From Micavibrio sp. UBA1850 (lineage in GTDB: Bacteria; Pseudomonadota; Alphaproteobacteria; Micavibrionales; Micavibrionaceae), in the NCBI GenBank assembly GCA_002338525.1, contig DDIM01000016.1, positions 60,113 to 124,112 on the forward strand: a stretch of DNA of 64,000 nt, given 5' to 3'. A program made the translations under genes and the position numbers. Shown here piece after piece: positions 35,701 through 44,473 of this stretch. The notes below the pieces were generated by a model. The model was not told where the DNA came from. It ran no database searches and worked only from the letters and a program-made list of their open reading frames with translations. Each line of letters starts with the position of its first letter. Position 1 is the first letter of the stretch.

Positions 35701-36294
35701 ATGTCATTTGACTCAGATTTAGCTCTCGAGAAAATTTTAAAAGAAGAAAACGTGGATCGTCGCTTATTTTTAAAAGGCGGCCTGTCATTATCAGCGACTG
35801 CGCTGATATCGACGATCGGTGTGAAGCCTGCTTTTGCAGCGCCAAGCAACGGTCGCTATGATTTGTCTGTTCATAATATGCACACAGGTGAATCATATAA
35901 AGGCGTCTACCGCGTAGGGAACGAATATTTGCCAGAAGCATTTGAATATATTAATCATGCGCTTCGCGATCACCGTACGGGAGAGGTTTTCCCAATTGAT
36001 CCGCGTGTCATTGATATTGCTGCGGCTATTCATAGAATGTCAGGATCTAAAAAAGAATTTCAGGTTCTTTCTGGCTACCGTTCACCGAAGACAAATAACT
36101 CATTGAGAAAAAAGAGCAGTGGCGTTGCAAAGCAGTCTCTCCATATGTCAGGTCAGGCTATGGATTTAAAATTGCCAGACGTTTCAAACTCTCGCTTGAG
36201 AGAAATAGCCATAAAACTCAAGGCTGGTGGTGTTGGCTATTATCCACGAAGTGGCTTTGTCCATGTTGATTCGGGCCGTTTTAGAACATGGTAA
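35701..36294 (+). CDS. DUF882/YcbK-type (MepK-like) murein endopeptidase with Tat signal
   Basis: Protein of 197 residues. A twin-arginine-like signal (DRRLFLKGGLSLSATALISTIGVKPAFA, residues about 19-46 in total) is followed by a Peptidase_M15_2 domain. Metal-site motifs: SGYRSPKTN near residue 124, SLHMSGQAMDL near 145 (His and Asp) and GFVHVDSG near 185. E. coli MepK cleaves 3-3 cross-links made by L,D-transpeptidases, fitting its place after the LdtD-like gene. No strong ribosome site; a TATAGG box 14 nt upstream may be a promoter. Confidence 0.88.
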   Translation: MSFDSDLALEKILKEENVDRRLFLKGGLSLSATALISTIGVKPAFAAPSNGRYDLSVHNMHTGESYKGVYRVGNEYLPEAFEYINHALRDHRTGEVFPIDPRVIDIAAAIHRMSGSKKEFQVLSGYRSPKTNNSLRKKSSGVAKQSLHMSGQAMDLKLPDVSNSRLREIAIKLKAGGVGYYPRSGFVHVDSGRFRTW

Positions 36295-36305
36295 AATAAC
36301 GGCGT

Positions 36306-36947
36306 TTATTCACGCATACCGACAATAGAAGGGCACCAATCGGCAGCCCTTTTTTTTATTTCTCCATCATTGTCTATATCAAATACATAAACCTTCCATG
36401 GTGCATGCTCGTTTTCTTCCCATGGCTCAAAATAATGGAGATGGCAATTATCAATCATAAAATGCCCGTCTTGTCCAAATAGACGTTGGATTTGGTGGGC
36501 AAATCCTCCGTGAGCCGTAATTAAAATGGGCGACTCTTGCTCGACAATAATTTCGTTAAAAACCTTTATGAGGCGCTGTTTAAAGTCATTGCGTGACTCG
36601 CCACCTTCAGGGCGTTCATCACGTCTGAGAATTTGAAAAACGTCGTCCCACACATCGTGCCCCTCAAAAATGCCAAAATGATGCTCGCGAAGTCCTTCAT
36701 GCTCAAAGATATCGACGCTTAAAATCTCATTGATAGCATACGCAGTGTCTCTTGCGCGTGATAGGTCACTATGAAATATTTTGCGAGGTTTATTGTCTAA
36801 AGCCTCAACGACCTTGGCAACCTGTTTTGCCTGTTGCTGACCACGTTTGGTTAGCGGGCTGTCAAGATGTCCTGCGACTTGAAATGCAACATTGGCCTCG
36901 GTTTCACCGTGGCGAACAAAATAAAAAGGTATAAGAGGAAGACTCAT
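36306..36947 (-). CDS. Histidine phosphatase family protein
   Basis: Protein of 213 residues in the phosphoglycerate mutase-like superfamily. The catalytic His is in YFVRHGETEAN near residue 12, with Arg/His partners in HSDLSRARDTA near 59, REHHFGIFEGHD near 87 and ITAHGGFAHQI near 143. The cofactor-dependent mutase is longer, so a phosphatase role is more likely; the substrate is unknown. It is divergent from recO, with only 46 nt between starts. GGAAA precedes its start. Confidence 0.88.
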   Translation of the reverse strand: MSLPLIPFYFVRHGETEANVAFQVAGHLDSPLTKRGQQQAKQVAKVVEALDNKPRKIFHSDLSRARDTAYAINEILSVDIFEHEGLREHHFGIFEGHDVWDDVFQILRRDERPEGGESRNDFKQRLIKVFNEIIVEQESPILITAHGGFAHQIQRLFGQDGHFMIDNCHLHYFEPWEENEHAPWKVYVFDIDNDGEIKKRAADWCPSIVGMRE

Positions 36948-36993
36948 ATGATTTCCGTTGCGTGTCTGAAGGTTTGTTGTACATACTATAGAG

Positions 36994-37752
36994 ATGGAAT
37001 CATGGACAGATCAAGGGCTTATTATTGCACAGCGCGCACATGGCGAGGGCGGGGCTGTTGTGACTATATTAACTGAAAACCATGGCCGCCATGCCGGCTT
37101 TGTCCATGGGGCACAATCATCTAAAAAACGCGCGCTGCTCGAGCTTGGTAACGAGGTCTCTATTGATTGGCAAGCCAAATCAGAGGGGCAGCTTGGAACA
37201 TTTAAGCTTGAGCCTATAAAGCATTGGGCAGGGTATGTCATGGATGAGAGTGACCGTTTGTTGGCTCTATTATCGGCATGTCAGCTTTGTGATCAGGCGC
37301 TGCCAGAGCGTGAAACGCATAATGAATTGTTTCATGGAACCAAGTCTTTGTTTTCAATGCTTAGTGAGGATATCTGGGGCGAGGCATATGTGATGTGGGA
37401 GATTGCACTCTTGCGCGAGCTAGGCTTTGCAATTGATTTGTCTCAGTGTGCCGCAGGCGGCGACCATGAAGACCTCGTGTATATCAGCCCTAAAAGTGGC
37501 CGTGCCGTTAGCCGAGACGCAGGCGAGCCATATAAAGATAAATTGTTGGAGCTTCCCCATTTTTTGAGAAAAAATAAAACAGGCAGCAACGTTCTTGGAA
37601 CCCCAATGGATGTTTTAACGGGGCTAAGTATGACGGGATACTTCTTGGAACATTGGGTTTTTGCACAGCATTATAAAGGAATGCCCGAGGTTCGCTTGCG
37701 TTTTCAAGTGCAATTTGCCAAAAAGAATGAACAACAAAATCATGAAAAGTAG
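36994..37752 (+). CDS. recO: DNA repair protein RecO
   Basis: Protein of 252 residues. RecO anneals ssDNA and loads RecA with RecF/RecR. The N-terminal OB fold is visible (WTDQGLIIAQRAHGEGGAVVTILTENHGRHAGFVHGAQSS), then a helical bundle. The zinc-type cysteines of some RecO proteins are mostly absent here (only CQLC and QCAAGG). No Shine-Dalgarno is evident; a TACTAT box about 10 nt upstream suggests a very short leader. parC follows 15 nt after the stop. Confidence 0.9.
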   Translation: MESWTDQGLIIAQRAHGEGGAVVTILTENHGRHAGFVHGAQSSKKRALLELGNEVSIDWQAKSEGQLGTFKLEPIKHWAGYVMDESDRLLALLSACQLCDQALPERETHNELFHGTKSLFSMLSEDIWGEAYVMWEIALLRELGFAIDLSQCAAGGDHEDLVYISPKSGRAVSRDAGEPYKDKLLELPHFLRKNKTGSNVLGTPMDVLTGLSMTGYFLEHWVFAQHYKGMPEVRLRFQVQFAKKNEQQNHEK

Positions 37753-37767
37753 TGTGTAGTAAAGACC

Positions 37768-39999
37768 ATGGCAAAAACTCCTGTACAAACTGAAGAAATA
37801 ATTCTCGATGTGCCTCTAACAGAGGCATTGTCCGACAGGTATCTCTCTTATGCGCTTTCAACAATCATGAGCCGTTCATTGCCTGACGTTCGTGATGGGC
37901 TAAAGCCTGTGCACCGTCGTGTTTTATACGCAATGTATCAGTTGAAACTTAATCCCAACCAAAGCCCTAAAAAATGTGCGCGTGTGGTTGGTGATGTCAT
38001 TGGTAAATTTCACCCTCACGGTGACCAATCCGTATATGATGCGCTTGTACGTTTGGCGCAGGACTTTTCTGTAAGATATCCGCTTGTCGACGGACAGGGG
38101 AACTTCGGAAACATCGACGGCGATAACGCGGCTGCGATGCGTTACACAGAATCGCGTATGACGGCCACAGCCATTCGTTTGCTGGATGGAATTGACCAAG
38201 ATGCTGTTGATTTCCGCGAAACATACGATGGTGAAACGCTAGAGCCTACTGTGTTGCCTGCAAACTTCCCTAATTTGCTTGCCAATGGCGCAACAGGTAT
38301 TGCCGTTGGGATGGCGACAAATATACCGCCTCACAACGTCGAAGAAATATGTGATGCAATGCTTATGGTGTTGGATCGCGACCCAAGCGTTAAAGATTTG
38401 ATGACAGTCTTTAAAGGGCCTGACTTCCCAACGGGGGGAACGCTAGTAGAAGACAGTGATACAATCCTGAATGCGTATGAGACAGGTAAAGGATCTTTCC
38501 GTATTCGCGCAAAATGGGAAAAAGAGGATTTACCTCAAGGCCAGTATCAAATTGTAGTGACTGAAATCCCTTATCAGGTGCAAAAATCAAAGTTGATTGA
38601 GCGTATTGCTGAGCTGATCACATCTAAAAAGATCCCCATTCTTGATGATGTGATTGATGAAAGTACAGAAGACATTCGTGTTGTATTGGTACCCAAATCA
38701 CGAAATGTCGAGCCTGAGATTTTAATGGAGGCGCTTTACCGTAACTGTGATCTTGAAAACAGATTCTCATTAAATATGAACGCACTTGATGGTGGCCTTG
38801 TCCCTAAGGTTATGAACCTAAAAGAAATTTTACAGGCGTTTTTGAAACATCGTCAGCAAGTCCTGATCCGTCAATCGCATCACCGCTTGGAAAAAGTGTT
38901 GCACCGTATTGATGTGTTGCAGGGGTACTTGATTGTTTATCTAAACATTGATGAAGTCATTCGCATCATTCGTGAAGAAGATGACGCAAAAGCCTCTCTT
39001 ATGGAGGTTTTCAAGCTTAACGAAAATCAGGCAGAGGCCATCTTGAACATGCGTTTGCGTTCGTTGCGCAAGCTTGAAGAGATGGAAATTAGAACCGAGC
39101 ATGACGCCCTTGTTAAAGAGCGAGATGATCTTCAGGCATTGATTAAATCTGAGACAAAACAATGGGCTGTGATTAAGAAGCAAGTCACACTCATGAAAAA
39201 AGAATACGGAAATGACACAGAACTTGGCGCCAGACGCACGAAAATCGCACAAGCGCCAGGACCTGTTGCTATCGACCTAGACCAAATCATGATCGAAAAA
39301 GAACCTATTAGTGTGGTGATATCGAAAAAGGGATGGATCAAGGCCATGAAAGGCCACGGCGTAAAAGCGGATGATATAAAATATAAAGACGGCGACAAGC
39401 AAGGTCATGTGATCGAATCGATGACCACTGATAAACTGCTGGTGCTTGCAACAAATGGCCGTTTTTACACGCTTGGTGGTGACAAGCTGCCATCAGGACG
39501 TGGTTTTGGAGAGCCAATCCGCCTTATGCTGGATTTACCAAACGAGGCGGACATTGTTGATGTCTTTGTATATCAACCAGATCAAAAATATATTGTCGCA
39601 AGCTCTGATGGGCGTGGCTTTATCGTAAAATCGGAAGACCTTCTTGCGCAAACAAAATCAGGTAAACAAGTCTTAAATGTTTCAGGTAAGGTTGAAGCGC
39701 ACCTATGCAAGCATATAGAAGATGATGCTGATTATGTGGCAACAATAGGTGAGAATCGTAAGATACTGGCATTCCCCCTTGATGAAATTCCAGAAATGGG
39801 GCGCGGAAAAGGTGTTATTTTGCAAAAGTTCAAAGATGGCGGCTTAAGTGATCTTAAAACGTTTAATCTGGAACAAGGCCTAAGCTATAAATACGGAACA
39901 GGCGAAACAACCGTTGAAGATTTAATGCCATGGCTGGGCAAGCGTGCGCAAGCAGGTCGTATGCCACCTAATGGGTTCCCCAGAAACAATAAGTTCTAA
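37768..39999 (+). CDS. parC: DNA topoisomerase IV subunit A
   Basis: Protein of 743 residues. ParC breaks and rejoins DNA for decatenation with ParE. The catalytic Tyr is Tyr126 (AAMRYTESR). The quinolone-pocket segment is HPHGDQSVYD: the usual Ser is replaced by Gln87 while Asp91 is kept. The C-terminal domain (about 490-743) has short beta-pinwheel blades; the GyrA box typical of gyrase is not evident, which supports ParC over GyrA. The length also fits alphaproteobacterial ParC. It follows recO by 15 nt, so they may share a transcript. Confidence 0.9.
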   Translation: MAKTPVQTEEIILDVPLTEALSDRYLSYALSTIMSRSLPDVRDGLKPVHRRVLYAMYQLKLNPNQSPKKCARVVGDVIGKFHPHGDQSVYDALVRLAQDFSVRYPLVDGQGNFGNIDGDNAAAMRYTESRMTATAIRLLDGIDQDAVDFRETYDGETLEPTVLPANFPNLLANGATGIAVGMATNIPPHNVEEICDAMLMVLDRDPSVKDLMTVFKGPDFPTGGTLVEDSDTILNAYETGKGSFRIRAKWEKEDLPQGQYQIVVTEIPYQVQKSKLIERIAELITSKKIPILDDVIDESTEDIRVVLVPKSRNVEPEILMEALYRNCDLENRFSLNMNALDGGLVPKVMNLKEILQAFLKHRQQVLIRQSHHRLEKVLHRIDVLQGYLIVYLNIDEVIRIIREEDDAKASLMEVFKLNENQAEAILNMRLRSLRKLEEMEIRTEHDALVKERDDLQALIKSETKQWAVIKKQVTLMKKEYGNDTELGARRTKIAQAPGPVAIDLDQIMIEKEPISVVISKKGWIKAMKGHGVKADDIKYKDGDKQGHVIESMTTDKLLVLATNGRFYTLGGDKLPSGRGFGEPIRLMLDLPNEADIVDVFVYQPDQKYIVASSDGRGFIVKSEDLLAQTKSGKQVLNVSGKVEAHLCKHIEDDADYVATIGENRKILAFPLDEIPEMGRGKGVILQKFKDGGLSDLKTFNLEQGLSYKYGTGETTVEDLMPWLGKRAQAGRMPPNGFPRNNKF

Positions 40000-40358
40000 C
40001 AATAAGTTTTAATAATAAACTTTATTCGTAGCCCTTAATAAGCAAGTTACTTTGCATGCTAAGCAATGCGCGTGACTGGTAGAATTCATTGTCTTAGATG
40101 AAGGTCTCAATGGTAGGAGGGGTGTTATTCACGCATGTATTAAACCAGAGCGTATAGTCACACTAAAATATGAGCCTGCAAAAGTTATGGTATCAGAGAG
40201 GGTTAATTAAGGGTATTAAAATACCTTTGTGTTAACCTAGTTGTAATAATTGACTTTTTTGTGCTTTTTTATTCTACAAAAATATTGACATGTTGGTCGC
40301 AAATGGTTAAAACCCAGCTATCTTCGATTGTCGAGGCATTATTAAAGAGGTTCAAAAC
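40000..40358 (+). promoter_or_regulatory. Intergenic region with rplM promoters and leader
   Basis: No gene seen in this 359-nt gap. A nested inverted repeat lies at 40201-40237 (outer GGTTAA/TTAACC, inner AAGGGTATT/AATACCTTT). Then come a possible TTGACT (40250-40255) promoter and a better one, TTGACA (40285-40290), 17 bp, TAAAAC (40308-40313). The presumed rplM leader carries a 6-bp hairpin (CTTCGA 40322-40327, TCGAGG 40331-40336) just before the AGAGG ribosome site (40346-40350). Confidence 0.55.
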
Positions 40359-40820
40359 ATGAAAACATATACAGCAAAACCAAGCGAGATTGAGAAAAAA
40401 TGGTATCTCGTAGATGCAGAAGGTATTGCATTGGGTCGCTTGGCGAGCCAGCTAGCAATTCGTTTGCGCGGAAAACATAAACCAATGTTCACACCACACA
40501 TGGATTGTGGCGATAACATTATCGTGATCAATGCCGATAAGGTTCGCCTTACAGGTAAAAAACGTGATCAAGATAACTTTTTCTGGCACACAGGCCACCC
40601 AGGTGGGATCAAAAGCAAAACTAAGGGCGAAATCCTTGATGGTCGTTTCCCTGAGCGCGTTGTTGAAAAAGCCGTTGAGCGTATGTTGCCAAAAGGTCCA
40701 TTGGGCCGCGAAGTGTTGAAAAACATGAAGGCATATGCAGGAACAGAACACCCACATGAAGCACAAAAACCAGAAGTGCTTGATATCGCGGGTATGAACG
40801 AAAAGAATAAGAGAGGCTAA
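40359..40820 (+). CDS. rplM: 50S ribosomal protein L13
   Basis: Protein of 153 residues, early assembly protein of the large subunit. Seen: KTYTAKPSEIEKKWYLVDAEGIALGRLAS at the N-terminus, RGKHKPMFTPHMDCGDNIIVINADKVRLTGKK and ERMLPKGPLGREVLKNMKAYAGTEHPHEAQKPE. AGAGG precedes the start. It is the first gene of the conserved rplM-rpsI operon, with 2 nt to rpsI. A promoter (40285-40313) and a small leader hairpin lie upstream. Confidence 0.97.
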   Translation: MKTYTAKPSEIEKKWYLVDAEGIALGRLASQLAIRLRGKHKPMFTPHMDCGDNIIVINADKVRLTGKKRDQDNFFWHTGHPGGIKSKTKGEILDGRFPERVVEKAVERMLPKGPLGREVLKNMKAYAGTEHPHEAQKPEVLDIAGMNEKNKRG

Positions 40821-40822
40821 TC

Positions 40823-41359
40823 ATGGCAACAAGTAAAACTGAGACTGTTACAGATCTTAAAGATCTAGGAACTGCAACTGATGTTGCTGCGACAACAGAC
40901 GCTACAAAAGCGACAACAACTGAAGCTGTTGCAACAGACACTGCAGAGCCGAAAGAGCCTGTTAAAGATAAGCTAGGTCGTTCATACGGTACTGGTCGTC
41001 GTAAAGAATCTGTTGCTCGTGTTTGGGTAAAACCAGGTACAGGTAAAGTGATTGTTAACGGTAAAGAGCAAGACAAATACTTTGGTCGTAAGACACACCT
41101 TCTTGTGATTAACCAGCCATTCATTATTACAGGTCGCGCAGGTCAATTCGACGTAATGTGTACTGTAAAAGGTGGAGGGCTTTCTGGTCAAGCTGGTGCT
41201 CTTCGTCACGGTATCTCACGTGCGCTTGAGAACTTCGAACCTACGCTACGTCCAGTATTGAAAAAAGCTGGTATGCTGACACGTGATGCACGTGCTGTTG
41301 AGCGTAAGAAGGTTGGTTTGCACAAAGCCCGTCGTATGAAACAGTGGGCGAAGCGTTAA
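40823..41359 (+). CDS. rpsI: 30S ribosomal protein S9 with N-terminal extension
   Basis: Protein of 178 residues; the conserved S9 domain (about 50-178) begins at SYGTGRRKESVARVWVKPGTG and ends in the canonical KKVGLHKARRMKQWAKR whose tail reaches the P-site tRNA. About 50 extra N-terminal residues are rich in Thr, Ala, Asp and Glu, a low-complexity extension seen in some alphaproteobacteria. Coupled to rplM (2 nt gap). Terminator at 41391-41422. Confidence 0.96.
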   Translation: MATSKTETVTDLKDLGTATDVAATTDATKATTTEAVATDTAEPKEPVKDKLGRSYGTGRRKESVARVWVKPGTGKVIVNGKEQDKYFGRKTHLLVINQPFIITGRAGQFDVMCTVKGGGLSGQAGALRHGISRALENFEPTLRPVLKKAGMLTRDARAVERKKVGLHKARRMKQWAKR

Positions 41360-41390
41360 TTCTAAGCTTTTCATTTACAACAAGATATCA

Positions 41391-41422
41391 AAAACCCAGC
41401 CTTTTATTTGGTTGGGTTTTTT
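41391..41422 (+). terminator. Intrinsic terminator after rpsI
   Basis: AAAACCCAGCC (41391-41401) pairs with GGTTGGGTTTT (41410-41420) over a TTTTATTT loop and is followed by T residues to 41422. It ends the rplM-rpsI operon. Confidence 0.88.
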
Positions 41423-41439
41423 ACGATTAGGATATGCTA

Positions 41440-42177
41440 ATGGTACAAATTAAAAAGCAAACAATATCAAACACTTTTGGCAAACACTCAATGTCATATG
41501 ATAGACATTCTGCGCTACAAAAGAAGGTTGCCGATCACCTTATCATGTCATGTCCAGACAGTGATGATGTCGCGCGCATTCTTGAAATTGGCTGTGGCAC
41601 AGGGCATTTCACGCGTAATTTACAAAAAAAATATCCGCATGCTGAACTTGTCGTAACAGATATAAGCGCTGACATGCTTGCTGCGTGTAAGGCAAAATCA
41701 AAAAGAACCAACGCGATAGCGTATCATGTGATGGACGGTGAAAACATAAATGCCACTATGGGCCACTTTGATTTGATTGCATCAAGTATGACGGTTCAGT
41801 GGTTCCGAGACCCTAAAAATAGTATTGAGGCATGGGCGGATCGCTTGACAGCTGACGGTTATATTGCGCTTTCAACGCTAGGCGAAAACTATTTCCCGGA
41901 GTGGCGTTTTTCAACCCAAAAAGCGGGCGTGCGCTCACAGCTCATACCAGCACCGGCACTGCCTCAGCCAATGAATGTTCGCCAAACATCAATGAGTGAA
42001 AATTACGGCAACGCGAAAGGGTTTTTGGAGCATCTTATAAACACAGGCGCGTCAACATCTATACAAAATGGCAAGTCCATGAGTGTCGGGGATTTGAAAT
42101 CAGTAATGCGTGCATACGATGAAAATTATCGGGGTGAAATAACTTGGAACCTTGCCATTGCAAAATGGCAGCCCTAA
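41440..42177 (+). CDS. SAM-dependent methyltransferase, BioC-like
   Basis: Protein of 245 residues from ATG 41440 (AGGA 7 nt upstream); the in-frame ATG at 41434 is too close to the ribosome site. Class I fold: ILEIGCGTGHFTRNL (motif I, about 48-62), VTDISADMLAACKAK (about 74) and DLIASSMTVQWFRDPK (about 110), the last being typical of BioC malonyl-ACP methyltransferases. The N-terminal TISNTFGKHSMSYDRHSALQ also fits BioC. No biotin genes are in the window, so the name bioC is withheld. Confidence 0.75.
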   Translation: MVQIKKQTISNTFGKHSMSYDRHSALQKKVADHLIMSCPDSDDVARILEIGCGTGHFTRNLQKKYPHAELVVTDISADMLAACKAKSKRTNAIAYHVMDGENINATMGHFDLIASSMTVQWFRDPKNSIEAWADRLTADGYIALSTLGENYFPEWRFSTQKAGVRSQLIPAPALPQPMNVRQTSMSENYGNAKGFLEHLINTGASTSIQNGKSMSVGDLKSVMRAYDENYRGEITWNLAIAKWQP

Positions 42178-42206
42178 GTTAGCCCGTAATAAAGGAAAGT
42201 ATAAAT

Positions 42207-43259
42207 ATGAAATATTCAAAATTAGGATCAAGCGGATTAGATGTCTCACGTGTATGTTTGGGTACAATGACATGGGGCGAGCAGAACACAGAAAAAGAGG
42301 GGCATGAACAAATTGAATATGCCTTGGATCAAGGTATTAACTTCATTGATACCGCAGAGCTTTACTCTGTCCCCCCAAGAGAAGAAACATACGGCGCCAC
42401 AGAAACTATTATTGGGACATGGATTGAAAAAAACCAATCTCGCCGTGATAAATATATACTAGCCACAAAAATGGCTGGTGTTGGCCTACCGTGGATACGC
42501 AATGGCTCTGTTCAATCAGGGGCGGCTGTTCGCGAAGCCCTAGAAGGGTCATTGAAGCGTTTGAAAACAGACTATGTGGATTTGTACCAACTTCATTGGC
42601 CTAACCGTGCACATCCTCATTTCGGGAAACACTGGGCAGGTATGATTGACCCAACAAAAACCAATGCGGCAGAGCAAGAAGAAAATCTATTGGATATTCT
42701 CAAAGCATTGGGCGCGCTCGTCAAAGAAGGTAAAATAAGACATATTGGATTGTCTGACGACACGCCTTGGGGTATTTCAAAATATCTGGAACTTGCAAGC
42801 AAGCATGACCTTCCGCGCATGGTATCAATTCAAAATGAATACAGCTTTATACACCAAAAAGACGACCCGTTTTTAACTGAGACATGTGTCATGGAAGATG
42901 TCGCATATCTTCCGTGGTCACCGCTAGGGACGGGGGCTTTGACAGGTAAATATTTAGGGGGGGCACGCCCAGAGGGGGCTCGTTGGACAATACCACAACG
43001 GAATGGGCCGTTCCGTGATACGCAAGGCGTAGAAGACTGCGTAAGTGCGTTTGTTGCATTGGCTAAAAAACACGATCTTGACCCGGCGCAAATGGCGCTT
43101 GCTTGGTGTGATCAAAAGCCATTTGTGACATCAACCATTATTGGTGCAACATCTATGGAACAGCTAAAAACGAATATTGATGCATTTGATATTACATTAT
43201 CTGCTGAAGTTTTAGATGAATTGGATAAAATTTACAGACAATATCCCATCCCATTTTAA
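42207..43259 (+). CDS. Aldo/keto reductase, Tas-like
   Basis: Protein of 350 residues, NADP(H)-dependent TIM-barrel oxidoreductase. Catalytic residues by motif: Asp/Tyr in IDTAELYSVPP (about 48), Lys in ILATKMAGVG (about 88) and His in YQLHWPNR (about 130). The sequence MKYSKLGSSGLDVSRVCLGTMTWGEQNTE and the length fit the Tas/YajO group. An AGGAAAG site precedes the start. The substrate is unknown. The next gene starts 3 nt after its stop. Confidence 0.9.
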   Translation: MKYSKLGSSGLDVSRVCLGTMTWGEQNTEKEGHEQIEYALDQGINFIDTAELYSVPPREETYGATETIIGTWIEKNQSRRDKYILATKMAGVGLPWIRNGSVQSGAAVREALEGSLKRLKTDYVDLYQLHWPNRAHPHFGKHWAGMIDPTKTNAAEQEENLLDILKALGALVKEGKIRHIGLSDDTPWGISKYLELASKHDLPRMVSIQNEYSFIHQKDDPFLTETCVMEDVAYLPWSPLGTGALTGKYLGGARPEGARWTIPQRNGPFRDTQGVEDCVSAFVALAKKHDLDPAQMALAWCDQKPFVTSTIIGATSMEQLKTNIDAFDITLSAEVLDELDKIYRQYPIPF

Positions 43260-43262
43260 GCC

Positions 43263-43784
43263 ATGAGTGTAATTATTCCTTACAAGGGGGTGTCCCCTAA
43301 AATAGATGAGACGGCCTATATCGCAGAAACAGTGGCGATCACGGGTGATGTTGAAATTGGTAAAGAGAGTAATATCTGGTTTGGCGTCTCCATGCGTGGG
43401 GACGTGAGCGATATTCGTATTGGCGAGCGCACCAATATTCAAGACGGCTCTGTTATACATGTAACGCGGGGGATAAAAGGCACTCATATAGGCTCTGACG
43501 TGACAGTGGGGCATATGGCCTTACTTCATGCATGTCAAATTGGTGATCGCGCATTTATTGGCATGAAAGCCTGTGTTATGGACGGGGCTGTTGTTGAAGA
43601 TGAGGCGATGGTTGCAGCCGGCGCGCTTGTTACCCCCAATAAACGCGTGCCAAAACATCAGCTATGGGCGGGAAGTCCTGCACGTTACATGCGAGACTTA
43701 ACCCCACAAGAGATTGAGTTTTTACAAATATCGGCTGACAATTATGTGCGTCTAGGACGTGAATATAAACAACAACAAGGATAG
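43263..43784 (+). CDS. Gamma-class carbonic anhydrase-like hexapeptide protein
   Basis: Protein of 173 residues, left-handed beta-helix of the gamma-CA/YrdA/PaaY family. Three presumed metal-ligand His residues are in SVIHVTRG, VGHMALLH (two); conserved Gln and Arg lie in MRGDVSDIRIGERTNIQDGS. Many family members are not active carbonic anhydrases, so activity is open. It is 3 nt downstream of the aldo-keto reductase and probably co-translated. Confidence 0.9.
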   Translation: MSVIIPYKGVSPKIDETAYIAETVAITGDVEIGKESNIWFGVSMRGDVSDIRIGERTNIQDGSVIHVTRGIKGTHIGSDVTVGHMALLHACQIGDRAFIGMKACVMDGAVVEDEAMVAAGALVTPNKRVPKHQLWAGSPARYMRDLTPQEIEFLQISADNYVRLGREYKQQQG

Positions 43785-43865
43785 CTTGCGTATGACGCTT
43801 GCATTCTTATGTGTTTTTAGACACGATATGTTTGAACAAATTTAAAAGGTTTTTTGGAAACAGTC

Positions 43866-44393
43866 ATGACATATTATTCACGTGCTTTATTCTTAGGCTA
43901 TACGGTTGCAACATCTTTATTTTTATCGGGCTGCGGGTACGAGCTTGTAAAAAAACAAAGCGCTGATTTCACGTCGGTGACGCCCCATGCTAAAGAGGTA
44001 ACGCTTTCAGATGTGCGCACTGCATATGGTGAGTCGAGCGTTGAAGTCTACGACATCAATCGTTTTCCATCCGAGTACCCCACGACTAAGCCTATAATGC
44101 CCACAAATGTGCAATATAAACTGAACAAAAATATCCCAGTCAAAGACCGCAGTGTCGAAATTTATGATATTGGTTTGGCGCCTGTTGTGCCACAACGACG
44201 TGATGTGCCGGTCACACCATTGTCGCCCCCTAGTGGATTTAAATCAGACTATGATTCTCCATTTTATGTGATTGAAGAAGATGGTTTGTTGACGGATCCT
44301 GATGCGGGTATGCAACCATCTCGCACATCCGTTTTGGTGCCGTATCAAGAGACACCAGAAGATGAACAAAGTGAGTTCATGACGGTTTTTTAA
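43866..44393 (+). CDS. Predicted lipoprotein with an internal repeat
   Basis: About 175 residues from ATG 43866 (GGAAA upstream); unrecognised. The signal peptide ends in a lipobox (LSGC, Cys near residue 22). The mature part is Pro-rich and contains two similar segments, SSVEVYDINRFP (about 57) and RSVEIYDIGLAP (about 98), each followed by a Pro-rich stretch. No catalytic motif. It lies between the carbonic anhydrase and glpX on the same strand. Confidence 0.6.
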   Translation: MTYYSRALFLGYTVATSLFLSGCGYELVKKQSADFTSVTPHAKEVTLSDVRTAYGESSVEVYDINRFPSEYPTTKPIMPTNVQYKLNKNIPVKDRSVEIYDIGLAPVVPQRRDVPVTPLSPPSGFKSDYDSPFYVIEEDGLLTDPDAGMQPSRTSVLVPYQETPEDEQSEFMTVF

Positions 44394-44473
44394 TAGGCGT
44401 TTACTTCCCATAAAACTGTGAACTGTTTGGCTGATATATATCTTATATCTGTTTCTCTGTGCGCGGATCATTT

